A program made the position numbers and the translations under genes. From Plectosphaerella cucumerina (Eukaryota > Ascomycota > Sordariomycetes > Glomerellales > Plectosphaerellaceae): a stretch of DNA of 64,000 nucleotides. The DNA is taken from positions 3,410,001 through 3,474,000 of the forward strand of contig JAGPXD010000004.1 in assembly GCA_020746995.1 (NCBI GenBank), given 5' to 3'. This document shows positions 1 to 10,127 of this stretch, in pieces. The notes under the pieces are model-generated. The model ran no database searches, was not told where the DNA came from, and saw only the letters and a program-made list of their open reading frames with translations. Position 1 is the stretch's first letter, and the number at the start of each line of letters is the position of its first letter.

Positions 1-949
1 GGCCGCTGTGCTTCGGCTCCGGCTCAGGCTTGCTACTGGTAGCTTCATGTTCTCCAGGCGGCGGCTCCGCGACGGTCTCTGGCTGCCCGGCACTTCCCTC
101 GGGAGACACCGATGAGCCCGCCGACCTTGTACTGGAGCACTTCTCGATGAACCCAGCCAGCCCGCGCACGATGCGCCCGCCCTTGAACCGGTCGACGCGA
201 TCTCGTGCCCATTCGAGGTGCTCCATGGCGGCCTGAGCAACACCCTCCATGAAGCGCAGCTCGTCCACAGTGAGCCCATGCCGGGGCTTGTCGTCGGACA
301 CAGCATAGACGCCTAGCTTGTGGCCCTTGCGGGAGACAATGGGCACGCCAGCGTAGAAGCGCACGCCCGGCTCCGAGACCACGTACGGCCGGTCATTGAA
401 GCGGTTGTCCTCGCTGCAGTCGGGGACGATGAGGCCGGCCGTCGTGTACGAATCGCCGTCGCCATCGCCATCGCCGTCGCCATCGCCATCGCCATCGCCG
501 TCGCCATCGCGGGCGGTGCACTGATTGCTCAGGCAGTGCTCACAAATGGCCTCTGCGCGGATGAGCGTTGATGAGCCAAGCCACAGCTCGCTGTTGTCGT
601 CGACGGCCCTCGATCTGTCCTTCGCACCCGGCTCCTTTCGCCCGACGCTGCCCAGAAGCATGCCCCTCGTGGCCTCGGCCAAGATCGTCTGGTGCGCGTC
701 GTCGATGAGCGAGATCATGGCGTTTTTGACGTCCAGGCGCAGAACGGCCAGCTGCGCGAAGCCGGTAAGGGCCTTGTCTGAGGACGCCCGGGGCGTGAAC
801 CCCTGCTCGCGCAGCGTGCCCGGGGCAGCAATGCCCTCGATGCTCGCCGCGACGCAGTTTGAGGAGCCCTGTGCCATGCGCCATGTTTGGAGGAACTCCT
901 GGACTTCGCGCTCGCGCTGGAGCGACGAGAAGCGGGAGGCGGTCGCCAT
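1..949 (-). CDS. Hybrid histidine kinase N-terminus with GAF domain (partial)
   Basis: The minus-strand frame is open from an ATG at 949 to the window edge, so only the first ~316 residues are present and the kinase and receiver domains would lie outside. The segment reads as the N-terminal sensor part of a fungal two-component hybrid kinase: residues ~35-220 form a GAF-like domain (VKNAMISLIDDAHQTILAEA, then GVRFYAGVPIVSRKGHKLGV), followed by a helical linker (FMEGVAQAAMEHLEWARDRV) and a Pro/Ser/Glu-rich spacer. This layout is typical of cytosolic GAF-containing fungal hybrid kinases; the kinase assignment is inference because no H, N, G or D box is visible. A run of alternating Gly-Asp (residues ~148-166) interrupts the GAF domain and comes from a 6-nt-period microsatellite. 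No intron is needed in the visible part. The start is the first ATG in a continuous open frame. Confidence 0.7.
   Translation of the reverse strand, partial: MATASRFSSLQREREVQEFLQTWRMAQGSSNCVAASIEGIAAPGTLREQGFTPRASSDKALTGFAQLAVLRLDVKNAMISLIDDAHQTILAEATRGMLLGSVGRKEPGAKDRSRAVDDNSELWLGSSTLIRAEAICEHCLSNQCTARDGDGDGDGDGDGDGDGDGDSYTTAGLIVPDCSEDNRFNDRPYVVSEPGVRFYAGVPIVSRKGHKLGVYAVSDDKPRHGLTVDELRFMEGVAQAAMEHLEWARDRVDRFKGGRIVRGLAGFIEKCSSTRSAGSSVSPEGSAGQPETVAEPPPGEHEATSSKPEPEPKHSG
452..508. repeat. Hexanucleotide-like microsatellite encoding (Asp-Gly)n
   Basis: Alternating ATC/GTC and GCC triplets on the plus strand, 19 triplets in all, read on the minus strand as ten Asp alternating with nine Gly inside the GAF region of the histidine kinase. 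Every 6-nt change keeps frame. Confidence 0.9.
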
Positions 950-2423
950 TGTTGGCTGCGCGTGGACGCGCCCGGCGACGGAGCGAGTCGTATTGTAGGA
1001 TAGGATTTCTGCGTGGATTTCGTCGCAGTCGCAGGTCACCTCTCCGCTTCGCTCTGCTCTGCTCGGTCGTGGCGGGCGAGCACTGTTGTTGGGTCGAGAG
1101 AGGCGGTGCATACATGTACGATTCTGGTATGGCGATGCTTGGTGCTCCGAAATTACGGCGCCGTGACAGCGACTGGCGAGCTCATGATGGGGACACAAGG
1201 ATCACCGGCTCTGGAATTTGACAATGGCCCCGCCAGAGGCGAAATGCTGCGACATCCGTCATCGACGAGAGCGCGGAGCCGGACGAGGGGCCGCAAAGCA
1301 GGGACAATATGGCCCGGGCAGGATTGCATCATCATTGCGCACCTCATCATGACGACCCTGGGTCAGTCTGTGAGGCTGACAGCCTGTCAGCCACCCCACT
1401 TGGGAAAACAGCGAAGGGGCGCAAAGTGACTGAGAGTGACCGACAGGACGGCTACATCAGGCGGGTTCGAACTGCATCGTGGTAGCTTGAAATGCACCTT
1501 TGCAGATGTCTGATGAACGAGCTGGCCAAGCCCCCTTGACAACACTGATCACTGCATCGTACCAGCTCAATCACCGATTGGCCATCGTGCAGCAATCGCT
1601 TTTGATGACAACAGAGTCGTCCTTAGGAGCTTGGGTGCGTCGCGACGCTTTATAAGTGATCTGTGTGGGATTGAGATTAACGAGACGAGGGATCTGAAGG
1701 CGCTACTAAATGCCACCGAGTTGATAACACTGGCTGTCCAAAAATATCTCCCAGTGAGCATCATAGCCACTGATTAAACTTCACCTGGAGGCTGGAATGA
1801 GAAAAGTCTTCATTCGCATTTCCTCGGTGATGGTGTTGACTTCTACAATCTCATGTTGCTCATTTCAACTACGTGACGGCCTACCTACCTACCAACCTAC
1901 TAGGCAACGCTGGGCTCTCGCAGTCGTGCTCTATTCATCTAAGTACCTAAGTAGATGTATGTAAAGCACTGTCTCCAAGTATCAAACCTCAAAGTGAGTT
2001 ACCTGTCCCCGGAATGTTATCCCGTACTCCCTGGGGCCGTTTCTTTCTGTGCCATCAGGCTGAGGTACCATAGACCTTTGCATAATTTCGACTCACAGGC
2101 TCGCCGCCACAAACCGCCTTTTTGGCATCAAGTGGTGGAAAGTGAGGTGGCGGCGAGGTGGCCATCATTGGGCTTTTTGTTTGACAGCATAGTGGCGTTC
2201 GAAATACTCACTCGTCTCCGAGAATGCCGTCCAGCCACGTTGCGCCGGCTACAGGCAAAAGAAGGGCCCCAAGTCAGGAGGGTATAAAATAGGAGAATGT
2301 TCCCCTCTTGACAAGATAATTCTTGTTTCTTGTTGCCCACACATCAATCTTTTCCTGCCCAGCTCAGTCAGACTGGTGCTCAGACTCAATCAACTCACGC
2401 CAAGCTTTCACTCCTCAGTCGAA
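950..2423. other. Intergenic region, divergent promoters
   Basis: No ORF with coding character. It lies between the histidine kinase (minus) and the first F-box gene (plus). A CTAC/CCTA-rich stretch sits near 1880-1904. The only clear element is the TATA box annotated separately. Confidence 0.6.
2283..2290 (+). promoter_or_regulatory. TATA box upstream of F-box gene 1
   Basis: TATAAAAT lies 134 bp before the ATG at 2424, followed by a pyrimidine-rich leader. It suggests the damaged F-box locus once had, or still has, a working promoter. Confidence 0.5.
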
Positions 2424-4263
2424 ATGTCCTCAGGCTGGAATAACCTTCCCCAAGAGATCCGATGGATGATCGTGGACTACATCCGCGACATCATTCATCC
2501 ATGGTCCACCGACGACCCTCCTTGCCCTGCGCTCCCCTTGGTCTGCCGTGAGTGGCACCGCTACTTTGCCCACGAGAACTTCCGTATCCTCGTACTGGAC
2601 CAATACCGACTCAACATGTTCCGAGAGCTGGTCGACAACTCGCGGATCAAACACGTCGAACGCATTGTCCTCCGTGTTCAGCTGCTGAGCTACGACTGCA
2701 GCGTCTGCGAAGAGCCTGAAGACGGGAAGACCGCTAGGGCCAACACTATTATGTTCCTCAACACCCTTCGCGAGCTCACAACCATCATGTCATCTTTTGA
2801 TGCAAGCTGCCACCCCGGTATCACGCTGGACCTCGGAGCCTTCTCCCCGAGCGACGGAGAGCACAGCTTTCGGGAGTGTCGCTTCTCCAGAGACTACCGC
2901 TACGGGGCCGCTCAACACGTTTACAAGCACCACTCACAGGAGGTTCTGGCCCAGAAACGGACCCAGGCTGTTCTCAGCAGCAGTGGCTGCCCTGGATGGA
3001 AGCGTGTGTGCGACCTTACCAATCCCTCGAGGAGTGAGGGATCAGAGCGACGAACATATGCGACGATTGGCGACCGGTGCAATTGTCCAGATTGTTGGTC
3101 TTTCTACGTATTACAGTTCGAGCCTGTCCCAATAATCAGCGCCCTAGTCCTCCGGCGCCACTACCATCGACACATCTCGCCAGTTTACCTCGCCGAGTTG
3201 ATCCACAAAAGTCTTCCCAAGCTGCAGAGCTTCCGCCACGAGGTCCCGCTGCACGCATCCGCCGAAGACGCGTCGACATTTTGGGAAGAGTACAAGGTCA
3301 TTTTCAGAGCGTTCCCAGACACGCTGAATCATCTCGCCATCTACCAGGAGTCTGAACAAGTTCCCCGACTCGAAGACAACTTGGACCCATCAGGATAAAT
3401 CCGCCGTTGGCAACTCTGGGGCCGTCCAATGATACCCATGGCAGGGACGATTCACATTACCACCCGCCTCACAACCTTAACTGCCGCGTTCGGTGTCAGA
3501 GCCGAGATGTTTTTGACGGAGATCATCGAATCCGACTTGCAGTTACCCAAGCTCGAGCACATGGTCCTGACCTCGGACTGTCTGGATCATGGGTATCCTG
3601 ACGACTTCCTCAGCATGGACAATAACTATTATACTAAAAGCAAATACTAATTCATTCATAAAATAAAAAGGTAATAATTGAGGCATTTTTAATTTAAATT
3701 AAGATATGGAATACTTAGATACAGTATTGTTGTTTAATATAAAACTATAATATTATTATATCCTGTAAATAATGGATGATTAGTTCGTTACTTACATAGT
3801 AATACAGCTTCTGCTTTTTTTTTTCTTAGTATATTTACATGTCATCGTCGCCTACTTTCACATGCCGAAACTCAAGTCCCTGGTTCTCTGGGAGGGTAAC
3901 TCACGCAGGGGCTACCATGTCCGCTTTTACTACGGGAAGGACCGGAAGCCGATGATGGACTGGTATTGTCACGGCTTTCAATACCGAGAAGGGATGTTCC
4001 AGGCAATTTGGGAGCTTTTCGTCAAGCTGCGGAAGGACGACCCGCCCAGATTTCTACAGGTTCATCACTTTGCGGAATTTCGCGAATCCGTTCCCGCAGG
4101 ATACCCGACAGACTTTCGGGGTGTTTCGGAAGCCATCTTCGATCCGGAGTCGTTGCGGCAAATGCGATTCGAAAGGGAAGAATTGGGGACAAACCAGCAT
4201 GGGCCCGGTGAGATGTCTTTGGAGCGGAGCATGGCTTCTTGTATTCTCCCCAGCGGACGATAG
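2424..4263 (+). pseudogene. F-box family protein, damaged (in-frame stop and AT-rich interruption)
   Basis: The N-terminus (WNNLPQEIRWMIVDYIRDII, then LVCREWHRYF) is F-box-like and is followed by a Cys-containing middle region and a leucine-rich C-terminal part. Such proteins usually present substrates to SCF ubiquitin ligases. Three pieces align with one protein: 2424-3395, 3399 to ~3639, and ~3830-4263. Two lesions separate them. A single TAA at 3396-3398 interrupts one continuous frame (CAA to TAA would be one C-to-T change). A ~200-bp block of about 80% AT then starts near 3640. The family match is to the F-box gene at 17932-19671: both have YxCxxCxxPE, a TLD motif and an LxVRR/LVLRR segment. 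I found no phase-compatible GT-AG intron that removes the TAA, so I call a pseudogene. The AT-rich block alone could be a GC-AG intron (see findings). If transcribed, a 324-residue truncated product is possible. Confidence 0.55.
3640..3838 (+). other. AT-rich block inside F-box gene: unusual intron or small insertion
   Basis: By hand count about 41 of the 200 bases at 3641-3840 are G or C, against GC-rich flanks. The ends are imperfect inverted repeats: GCAAATACTAA at 3640-3650 and TTAGTATATTTAC at 3826-3838. The 3' part has a strong polypyrimidine tract ending in TTAG (3829). Removing 3640-3829 as a GC-AG intron keeps the frame of both flanking exons. It could therefore be a divergent intron, a MITE-like insertion, or an insertion spliced as an intron. 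Confidence 0.45.
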
Positions 4264-4542
4264 CTTGATACCTGTGTCCTTTCTTTCATTGTTGATAATT
4301 CTATGGGGAACTATCGCTGAGTTTGTCATTTAATTCGATGAAATCAGTCCGAGTACGCTTGGTGTCCGCGAAAGACCAAGTAATTACCTGACCTGAATGA
4401 ATGACTCTTTGAGATCCATGGATGGGGGCATTTGCATCTGGTGCCTATTTATTTCAACTCAAAGACTTCATTAATACTCGCTCTACCTCCGTAGCATCCG
4501 TCATCAGTTACACCATTTGATGTATGATTCGCCTTGAAGCAG

Positions 4543-6467
4543 TCAGGTCATACGACCGAGAAGCTGTTGCGCAGCTTCACGGTGGTGACCCATCAGGTGA
4601 TCCCAGTTCCTCTGGACCAAGTCGTAGTCACTCGCTTCAACTTTGCCCCTGAGTGACTCTTCGAAATCATGCCGCATGCTGTGCAAGTCTGCGGTAAGGT
4701 CAGTTATCCAAGCACGATGTGCTGATAAACAAGGGGCCGCCTAAGAAGCGAGTCAGTTAACGTTGTTACTGAGGAGCGAAGATTGATTCCAATGGAGCCA
4801 TACCCCTTGAAGATGATCCAATGTCGTCCTCCAGCTTGTAGCCCATTCGTCAAGAGCCTGGCGGAGAACAAGCTGGAATATGGCGATACCTGTGAGTTTT
4901 CCGCAGATGGAAATGCCATCATCACCCCACGCCGCTCTCTCGTCCATATTTTGCTCTAGAAGATGCTCGGAATCGGTGAGTGTTACCATCGTAAAGTAAG
5001 GTTTGTCCGAGGCAAGAGACGTGTTGATGGCAATCGATTCGCGTTCTTCGAGTACTTGCGTGCTATCACTGCCTCCAAAGATTGGCACAGACATCTTGCT
5101 TCGACATAGGTTGAACCCAGGAGTGTGGTCATCCAAGGCTCGAGACTTGGTGATTGGAGTCGAAGACGTCGATAGAGACCGGAGATGAAACTGCATGTGA
5201 AATATGCCTCCGGCCATGCGGCACCATCTTGACCAACGCGTAGTGGGCGCAGGCACCGTGTATCTTCTGATGAAAGCGAGACTGCACTTACGCCCAGCAC
5301 CGCCGTACAGCTGAGAATAAGCGAGTGATGCTACGGACCCGCTCAGTACCGGCTGCTGAGGACACACTCGCCTGAGTACATGTCAACTTCTGATGAATTC
5401 GTCCCGAGGATGTGGCTAGGGGGCTCACCAGCTTCTTCCGTAGATCCTGGACGTGTTGCTGGCAGGCTGGTAACCGTGACTTATCGGCCTGTAGTCGTGG
5501 CACGACCGCCAAAACACTCGGACAGGAATGCCATGTTGGTCGTAAGACAGTTCATCTAAGCCGATGATAGCTCCCTGACAGAAATCCCATTCATGCCGGA
5601 AATGCCCGGGGTCGAGCAAGATGGACTTGGGCACTCCTGGTGGCCACTGAAAGATCAGCTGTTCCGCACCCAGATCCCAGGCACCCCAAGTCCTCTCTTT
5701 TCGATCATCCTCCATGAACGGTAGGGAAACCATTCTGATATTCATCACTCCGCTCCGTTCCGGACCAGCGAGGCAGAGGGATGTTGGCGGGCTGTCGTCA
5801 TGAAGCGGCGTCTCATCCAGGGAGCGGGGTCGAACCCCACGAATGCCACCTTCGAACCCATGGATCAGGACGTCTCGGAACCAAATCTTCAAACGATTGA
5901 TATACTCGCTGGAGAGCACCTGCTCGTTCCAGAATGTTGATCCCAACTGGTCGTTGTCATCTGCCGGGCCCGGTACCGGCGTGTCTGATGAGACAAGACT
6001 CGGCTCATCCTCATCATCAAAGGTGCTGTCATTCGAAAACTCTGAAGGTCTCAAAGATTGAGGTTCTGTTGTTTCCGAGGCTAAATCTTCATCAGTGTCC
6101 GTCAGGCTCGGGGTTCCGTGGCCAGAGCCGTTCTCCGGCTGCTCAAGCAACGACAAGCGGTCATAATCCAGTGTGGTGTTTTGGAACTTAATCATTTGAT
6201 GTCAGTTAAGGAGGGAGCCTGGAGGAAGGGATAGAACAGATGTGTGAGGAAACAACGTACTGCGTCGAGAATCCCCTGCAGCATAGCCTCCATGCGCTCC
6301 AGTTGTCCCCGAATGTGTTGAATGGAACTGTCCTGCGCTTCAACCATCCGGACTAGCTCAGAAACTCGGTCATCAGACAACGCCCGCGATTGCTCTGACG
6401 TCTCATGGGGGGTCTGCGGAGGAGTCTCGGGGCACATGTCCAGTTCCATCATGTCCTGATGCTGCAT
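4543..6467 (-). CDS. Uncharacterised fungal CorA-like-family protein, C-terminally short
   Basis: Four exons by frame and splice signals: 6261-6467, 5429-6186, 4804-5371, 4543-4740 (introns 74, 57 and 63 nt), giving 576 residues. Residues 1-69 form a short coiled coil. A Ser/Glu-rich linker follows, then a conserved region with VPAPTTRWSRWCRMAGG, FHLRSL, FFTMVT-like (YFTMVTLTD) and a WGDDGISICGK motif. I recognise this set from a large fungal family of unknown role whose longer members end in two CorA-like transmembrane helices. Here the frame stops right after a helical stretch ending in LLGRMT, and no hydrophobic pair is found downstream. Part of the helical domain also seems missing at the last intron. 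The protein would be soluble and may be a decaying copy. The start is the ATG at 6467; an upstream in-frame ATG at 6686 gives an unlikely hydrophobic extension. Confidence 0.6.
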
Positions 6468-7031
6468 GTCGCGTACGACGGCGGAATGTGAAGATTGAAG
6501 CCAAGGATCTTTATACAGCGAGCTGAGAGTACCGAAATAAGGTACCCAGGCAAGTTGACTGAAGAAGATTGCACAATCGAAAAAAAGGTCGCATTCGAGA
6601 GATCTTCCTCTCCAGTATGGCATTTCGCGTTTCACAGCGTCATGCCACGTCGCAGGAAATAATCTGCCGGCCAACCAAACCAACAAGGCGTCTCATCTAC
6701 CCCGCAGCTACCCTCCGAGAACAAAATCCCGCGAAGCATCACCAGTCAAGTGTGCCTTTTCTCTGGACTGACTTGTAAGTCGTCAGAATGGCCCAGCGGC
6801 GCACCTCACATGTTCTCGATGGACTGTTCCAGATCTCTGCAGTCAAGTCTGCTGCAGATCAGGGCTACAGATATGGCGGTGGAGAACATAAGGCATCAAT
6901 GCAGATGGTGCTTCATCCGAGTTCTGTGGCCAGGGATCGTCTGACCCCGGGCCGTGCAACATCGTGGGCATCTCTGTTGACTGATGACTTGTTACATAGA
7001 TGTACATGATAGGAGAAAAGTAACACCAAGG
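6468..7031. other. Intergenic region
   Basis: Promoter side of the CorA-like gene and 3' side of the Zn2Cys6 regulator. I see no gene or clear element. Confidence 0.6.
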
Positions 7032-9632
7032 CTAACCCCAAGTTGACGACTCCTTCCACGCACCAGCGCCTTCGTAGAACATGGGGTCAAGATCCGGTAC
7101 AAAGTAGTTGAACAGATCCATGACATCCGTGCCGACGCCGTACTCCCCGTCAAGCTGCAAGCTGCTGTCCATGGCAGGTATTGCTTCCGGTGCTGCCATG
7201 AAGGACCAAATAGTTGTCGTAGCAGCTTGGTCGACGCCCGCTAGAGACATGGGCTGCTCCGGGGCAGGGGTCGTTAGCGTGTCGTCAGTCGTGGCAGCGG
7301 CTCCAGGCTCCGTGACAGTAGGCAGCGCATCTCGTGGCTTTGCGTTGACGTAGTCTCGTGCCACGTGGGCGAACTCTGCGATGAGAGACCCGGGAAGGGT
7401 GCCGCCACTGGCATACTCGATTCTGCTGAAGTGACCCGCGGCCATGTCGAGCAAAGCGAGGTTCGTTTGAGTTTCGTGCGTGCGGACTCCGCCATCTTGG
7501 ATGACCATGTCGAAAAGCACGAACAGAGCTGTGAGGGGAATTCCGGCCAAGACGCTGCGACTAGTTAGCGGAGTTAGGAGAGAAAGTTTCTGGGCAGCTT
7601 CACATACCAAACCTGAGTGTGAGGCTCGACGTCGATAACGGCCGTGAGCTCAAGCACCGCTCTCGCGCTGAGGAGGGCCTGCTGCTTCCTGCGCTCCGCC
7701 CTTGCCAGCGCTTCTGCATCGCCGGCGCCGGGGGCAGCCCAGAGCGTCGTGCGGCAGAGGGTAAGGAGAAGACTGTGGTAGAAGTAATGGAACGTGAGGG
7801 CGAGGTAGCGCGACTGCCGCTGCATAATTGCCTGTGGCTTGACGCTTCCTCCGGGCCGGAAGCCCGTGTCGGGGAGCGACATTCTCCACTGCTCGAGCTC
7901 GGCTCTCAGCTGGTCGACGACGCCGAGGTAGTAGGAGCTTGGATTTGAGGAGACGCCGACAGAGTAGAGGGATGTGTATGCTCTGGAGAGGAGGCGGGCG
8001 TAGCGGATCTGTGGGAGGAACCAGTTGAAGCCGGCCTTGGTGGCCTCGGGGATTTCGGGGATGGGACAGGCAATGTCGCCGTCGACGAAGGTCTGTACTT
8101 GGTCAGTGGAAGAAAGACAGTGCCTCCAAGCATTGAACTGACCGAACTCCTTCCAAAGTGGAAGGCCATGACCTTTTCCATGCTATACAGCATCCAGAAC
8201 GTCCTCCGGTAGATATGAGCCGCAGTACCGGAAAACTGCATCTTGGACATGCTCTGGGCTCGGCGGGCGGCCTCTGAAAGAATGACGTGTTCGATGGCAA
8301 GGGCATCGACGCCAAGGCCGTAGAGAGACATGGCCATGAGGGCCTGCAGGACGATGAGCGAGTCTGGCAGCAATAGGAGATCAGAGAAGCCGGCGAGGGC
8401 AAGGGAGAAGATGCCCCAGGAGCTGCTCTTCCCTGCTTCGAAACTGCCGCCCTGAGCGTGCTGGCAGCCAAGCGCGAGTACAGCGTGGTAGAGACAGTAC
8501 CAGGGCTTGTTTCGGTCAAGGTCGCGGTGAAAGTCGGGCCTTGAGACAGTGGCCTGCCAGGAATTGACGTCCATGAAGGGGTAGAGGGGGTGGACGTGCT
8601 CAAAGTATACTGAAAGGCTGTCAGCAACGTCTTGTGGGAGGTCGATGAGGATGAGAGAACAACTCACGCTTCACATATTCCTCCTCCTGTTCTTTTGTCA
8701 GAACCGTCAGCGAGGGCTTTGGGGGCCTTGAAGAAGCGGCAGCGGCTGTAGTCGGGTCGAGCCGCCTCAAGCGAGCGCTGATGACGGTCTCGATTCTCTC
8801 AACCAAGAGGTTGACTTTCTTGTTCTGCAGACATTTCTCGAGGGAGTGGAGTCTCCTGTCCGAGAAGAAGGTGAGGCTGTGTCGTGCTCCTAGATCTGAG
8901 GGTCAGGTAAGCTCAGAGGGACAATGGAAGGACCCGCTGACGAACCGAAGATGCCGTTTGTCTAGCTCAACTATTAGATTTCACTAATCTCACACAGAAG
9001 AGGTGCAAGAATTCGCTCACCGGTATGAACGTGGAGTTTTCGGGGGCCGCCTCGCCATCTTGCGAGGCCTGGGAGAGAAGACGGTCGACGTAAATGTCCG
9101 GGATACGAGCATCCTGGGCCTTGTAAAGAGGAGACGTAGCCCCCGGTGTTGCCGGTGCCGAAGGACGGGCTTGTGGCTCTAATGGCTCGGAAGGCTCTCG
9201 AGGCAGCAAGCTGGCCGTGGACCTAGTGCGCTTGGGCGCCGGTGCGAGGAATTGCTTCGCGACTGAGTTGGCGGAAAAGTAAGAAGCTCGTTCTGGGGAG
9301 TCACTATTGGATAGAGAGAGGAGGCCTCACCATTCTGTCGATGTGCTGGCTTCTTGATGCTAAAGTGGCATACCACGTCTCGTTTCTGCCGGGTGTCAGG
9401 TCCAGGGTCGAGCCCGATCCGAGCAGGGGTTGGTGAGGAGACTGGAACCTACGAGACAAGCAGTACAAATCTTCGCATCCTCCGTGACTGACATATGACA
9501 CGGCAGTCAGCGGCTGTCTGCTGCGGGATGATGCAAAAGCAAGAGAGGGCTCTCACCAACGCACCGGATCTTGCGGAGCTGGCAGGCATCGCAAGACCGG
9601 TTGAGCCGGGGCCCGAAGTCCGACTTTGGCAT
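7032..9632 (-). CDS. Zn2Cys6 fungal-specific transcription factor
   Basis: Eight exons fit in frame: 9557-9632, 9453-9487, 9331-9385, 8996-9262, 8668-8895, 8143-8609, 7608-8092, 7032-7554; 711 residues. The DNA-binding cluster is C14-x2-C17-x6-C24-x8-C33-x2-C36-x6-C43, followed by basic residues. It is split over three exons, the middle one only 35 nt. The regulatory middle domain (YFEHVHPLYPFMD to about residue 480, then FVDGDIACPIPEIPEA) matches the fungal_trans type. The last exon is Ala/Pro/Asp-rich with acidic and aromatic residues (VMDLFNYFVPDLDP), as expected for an activation domain. The gene starts 495 bp from a divergently transcribed ABC transporter, so it is the natural candidate regulator of that transporter and the P450 beyond. 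The fourth intron (8896-8995) is the least certain join. The bound metabolite cannot be read from sequence. Confidence 0.85.
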
Positions 9633-10127
9633 CTCGGGGGCGGTCAAAAAAGGAAGATGGGAAATGAAGCTGTGGTAGCGAGATCTGGGCGCGTTTGCGA
9701 GGGGAGAAGTGAGAGGTTCGGTGTCTTGAGCCGGGGCGGAGACGTGTGGACGGAGACCCGGGGCATCGGCGTCTTTAAGGGGTTGAAAAGGGGCATGAGT
9801 CGGGCGCGGGCCCGACATACCGAAAGCGGTTTAGTGCGTCCTGAAACTTGAACGTCAACATGCAGCTGCAAAACTCCGAACCTGCCGACACGGTCACCAC
9901 ACACACACCCGACAATCACAGACTGCGCCCGACGCCCGGGATCGAGCTTCCCTACTTGGGCGATGACGAAGATGATCAACAATGTCCTTTTGACGGGTTT
10001 CCGTCCGGTGAGGCCTCGCTCAGGCCGCCCGTCTGGCATGTGGACGTATAAATCGTCCATCGGCCTCCTTACCATGGGCCCCCGGTCCTCCATGTGAAGG
10101 CCATCGACTTTCAAAGCACCCTCCAAG
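9633..10127. promoter_or_regulatory. Divergent promoter between Zn2Cys6 regulator and ABC transporter
   Basis: A 495-bp shared upstream region. It holds two CGGAGAC copies 14 bp apart (9737 and 9751) and, at 9678-9688, GCGAGATCTGG, one base off the triple repeat found before the second regulator at 20010-20060. CGG triplets are the usual half-sites for Zn2Cys6 proteins. Actual binding is inference. Confidence 0.5.

Noticed and set aside
1460..1475. GGTTCGAAC-like tRNA T-loop
   Set aside because: Flanks do not form a T-stem and no acceptor or anticodon arm can be drawn.
5823..5842. Hairpin GGGGTCGAACCCC
   Set aside because: Lies inside the CorA-like coding exon; loop too short for a T-arm and no tRNA around it.
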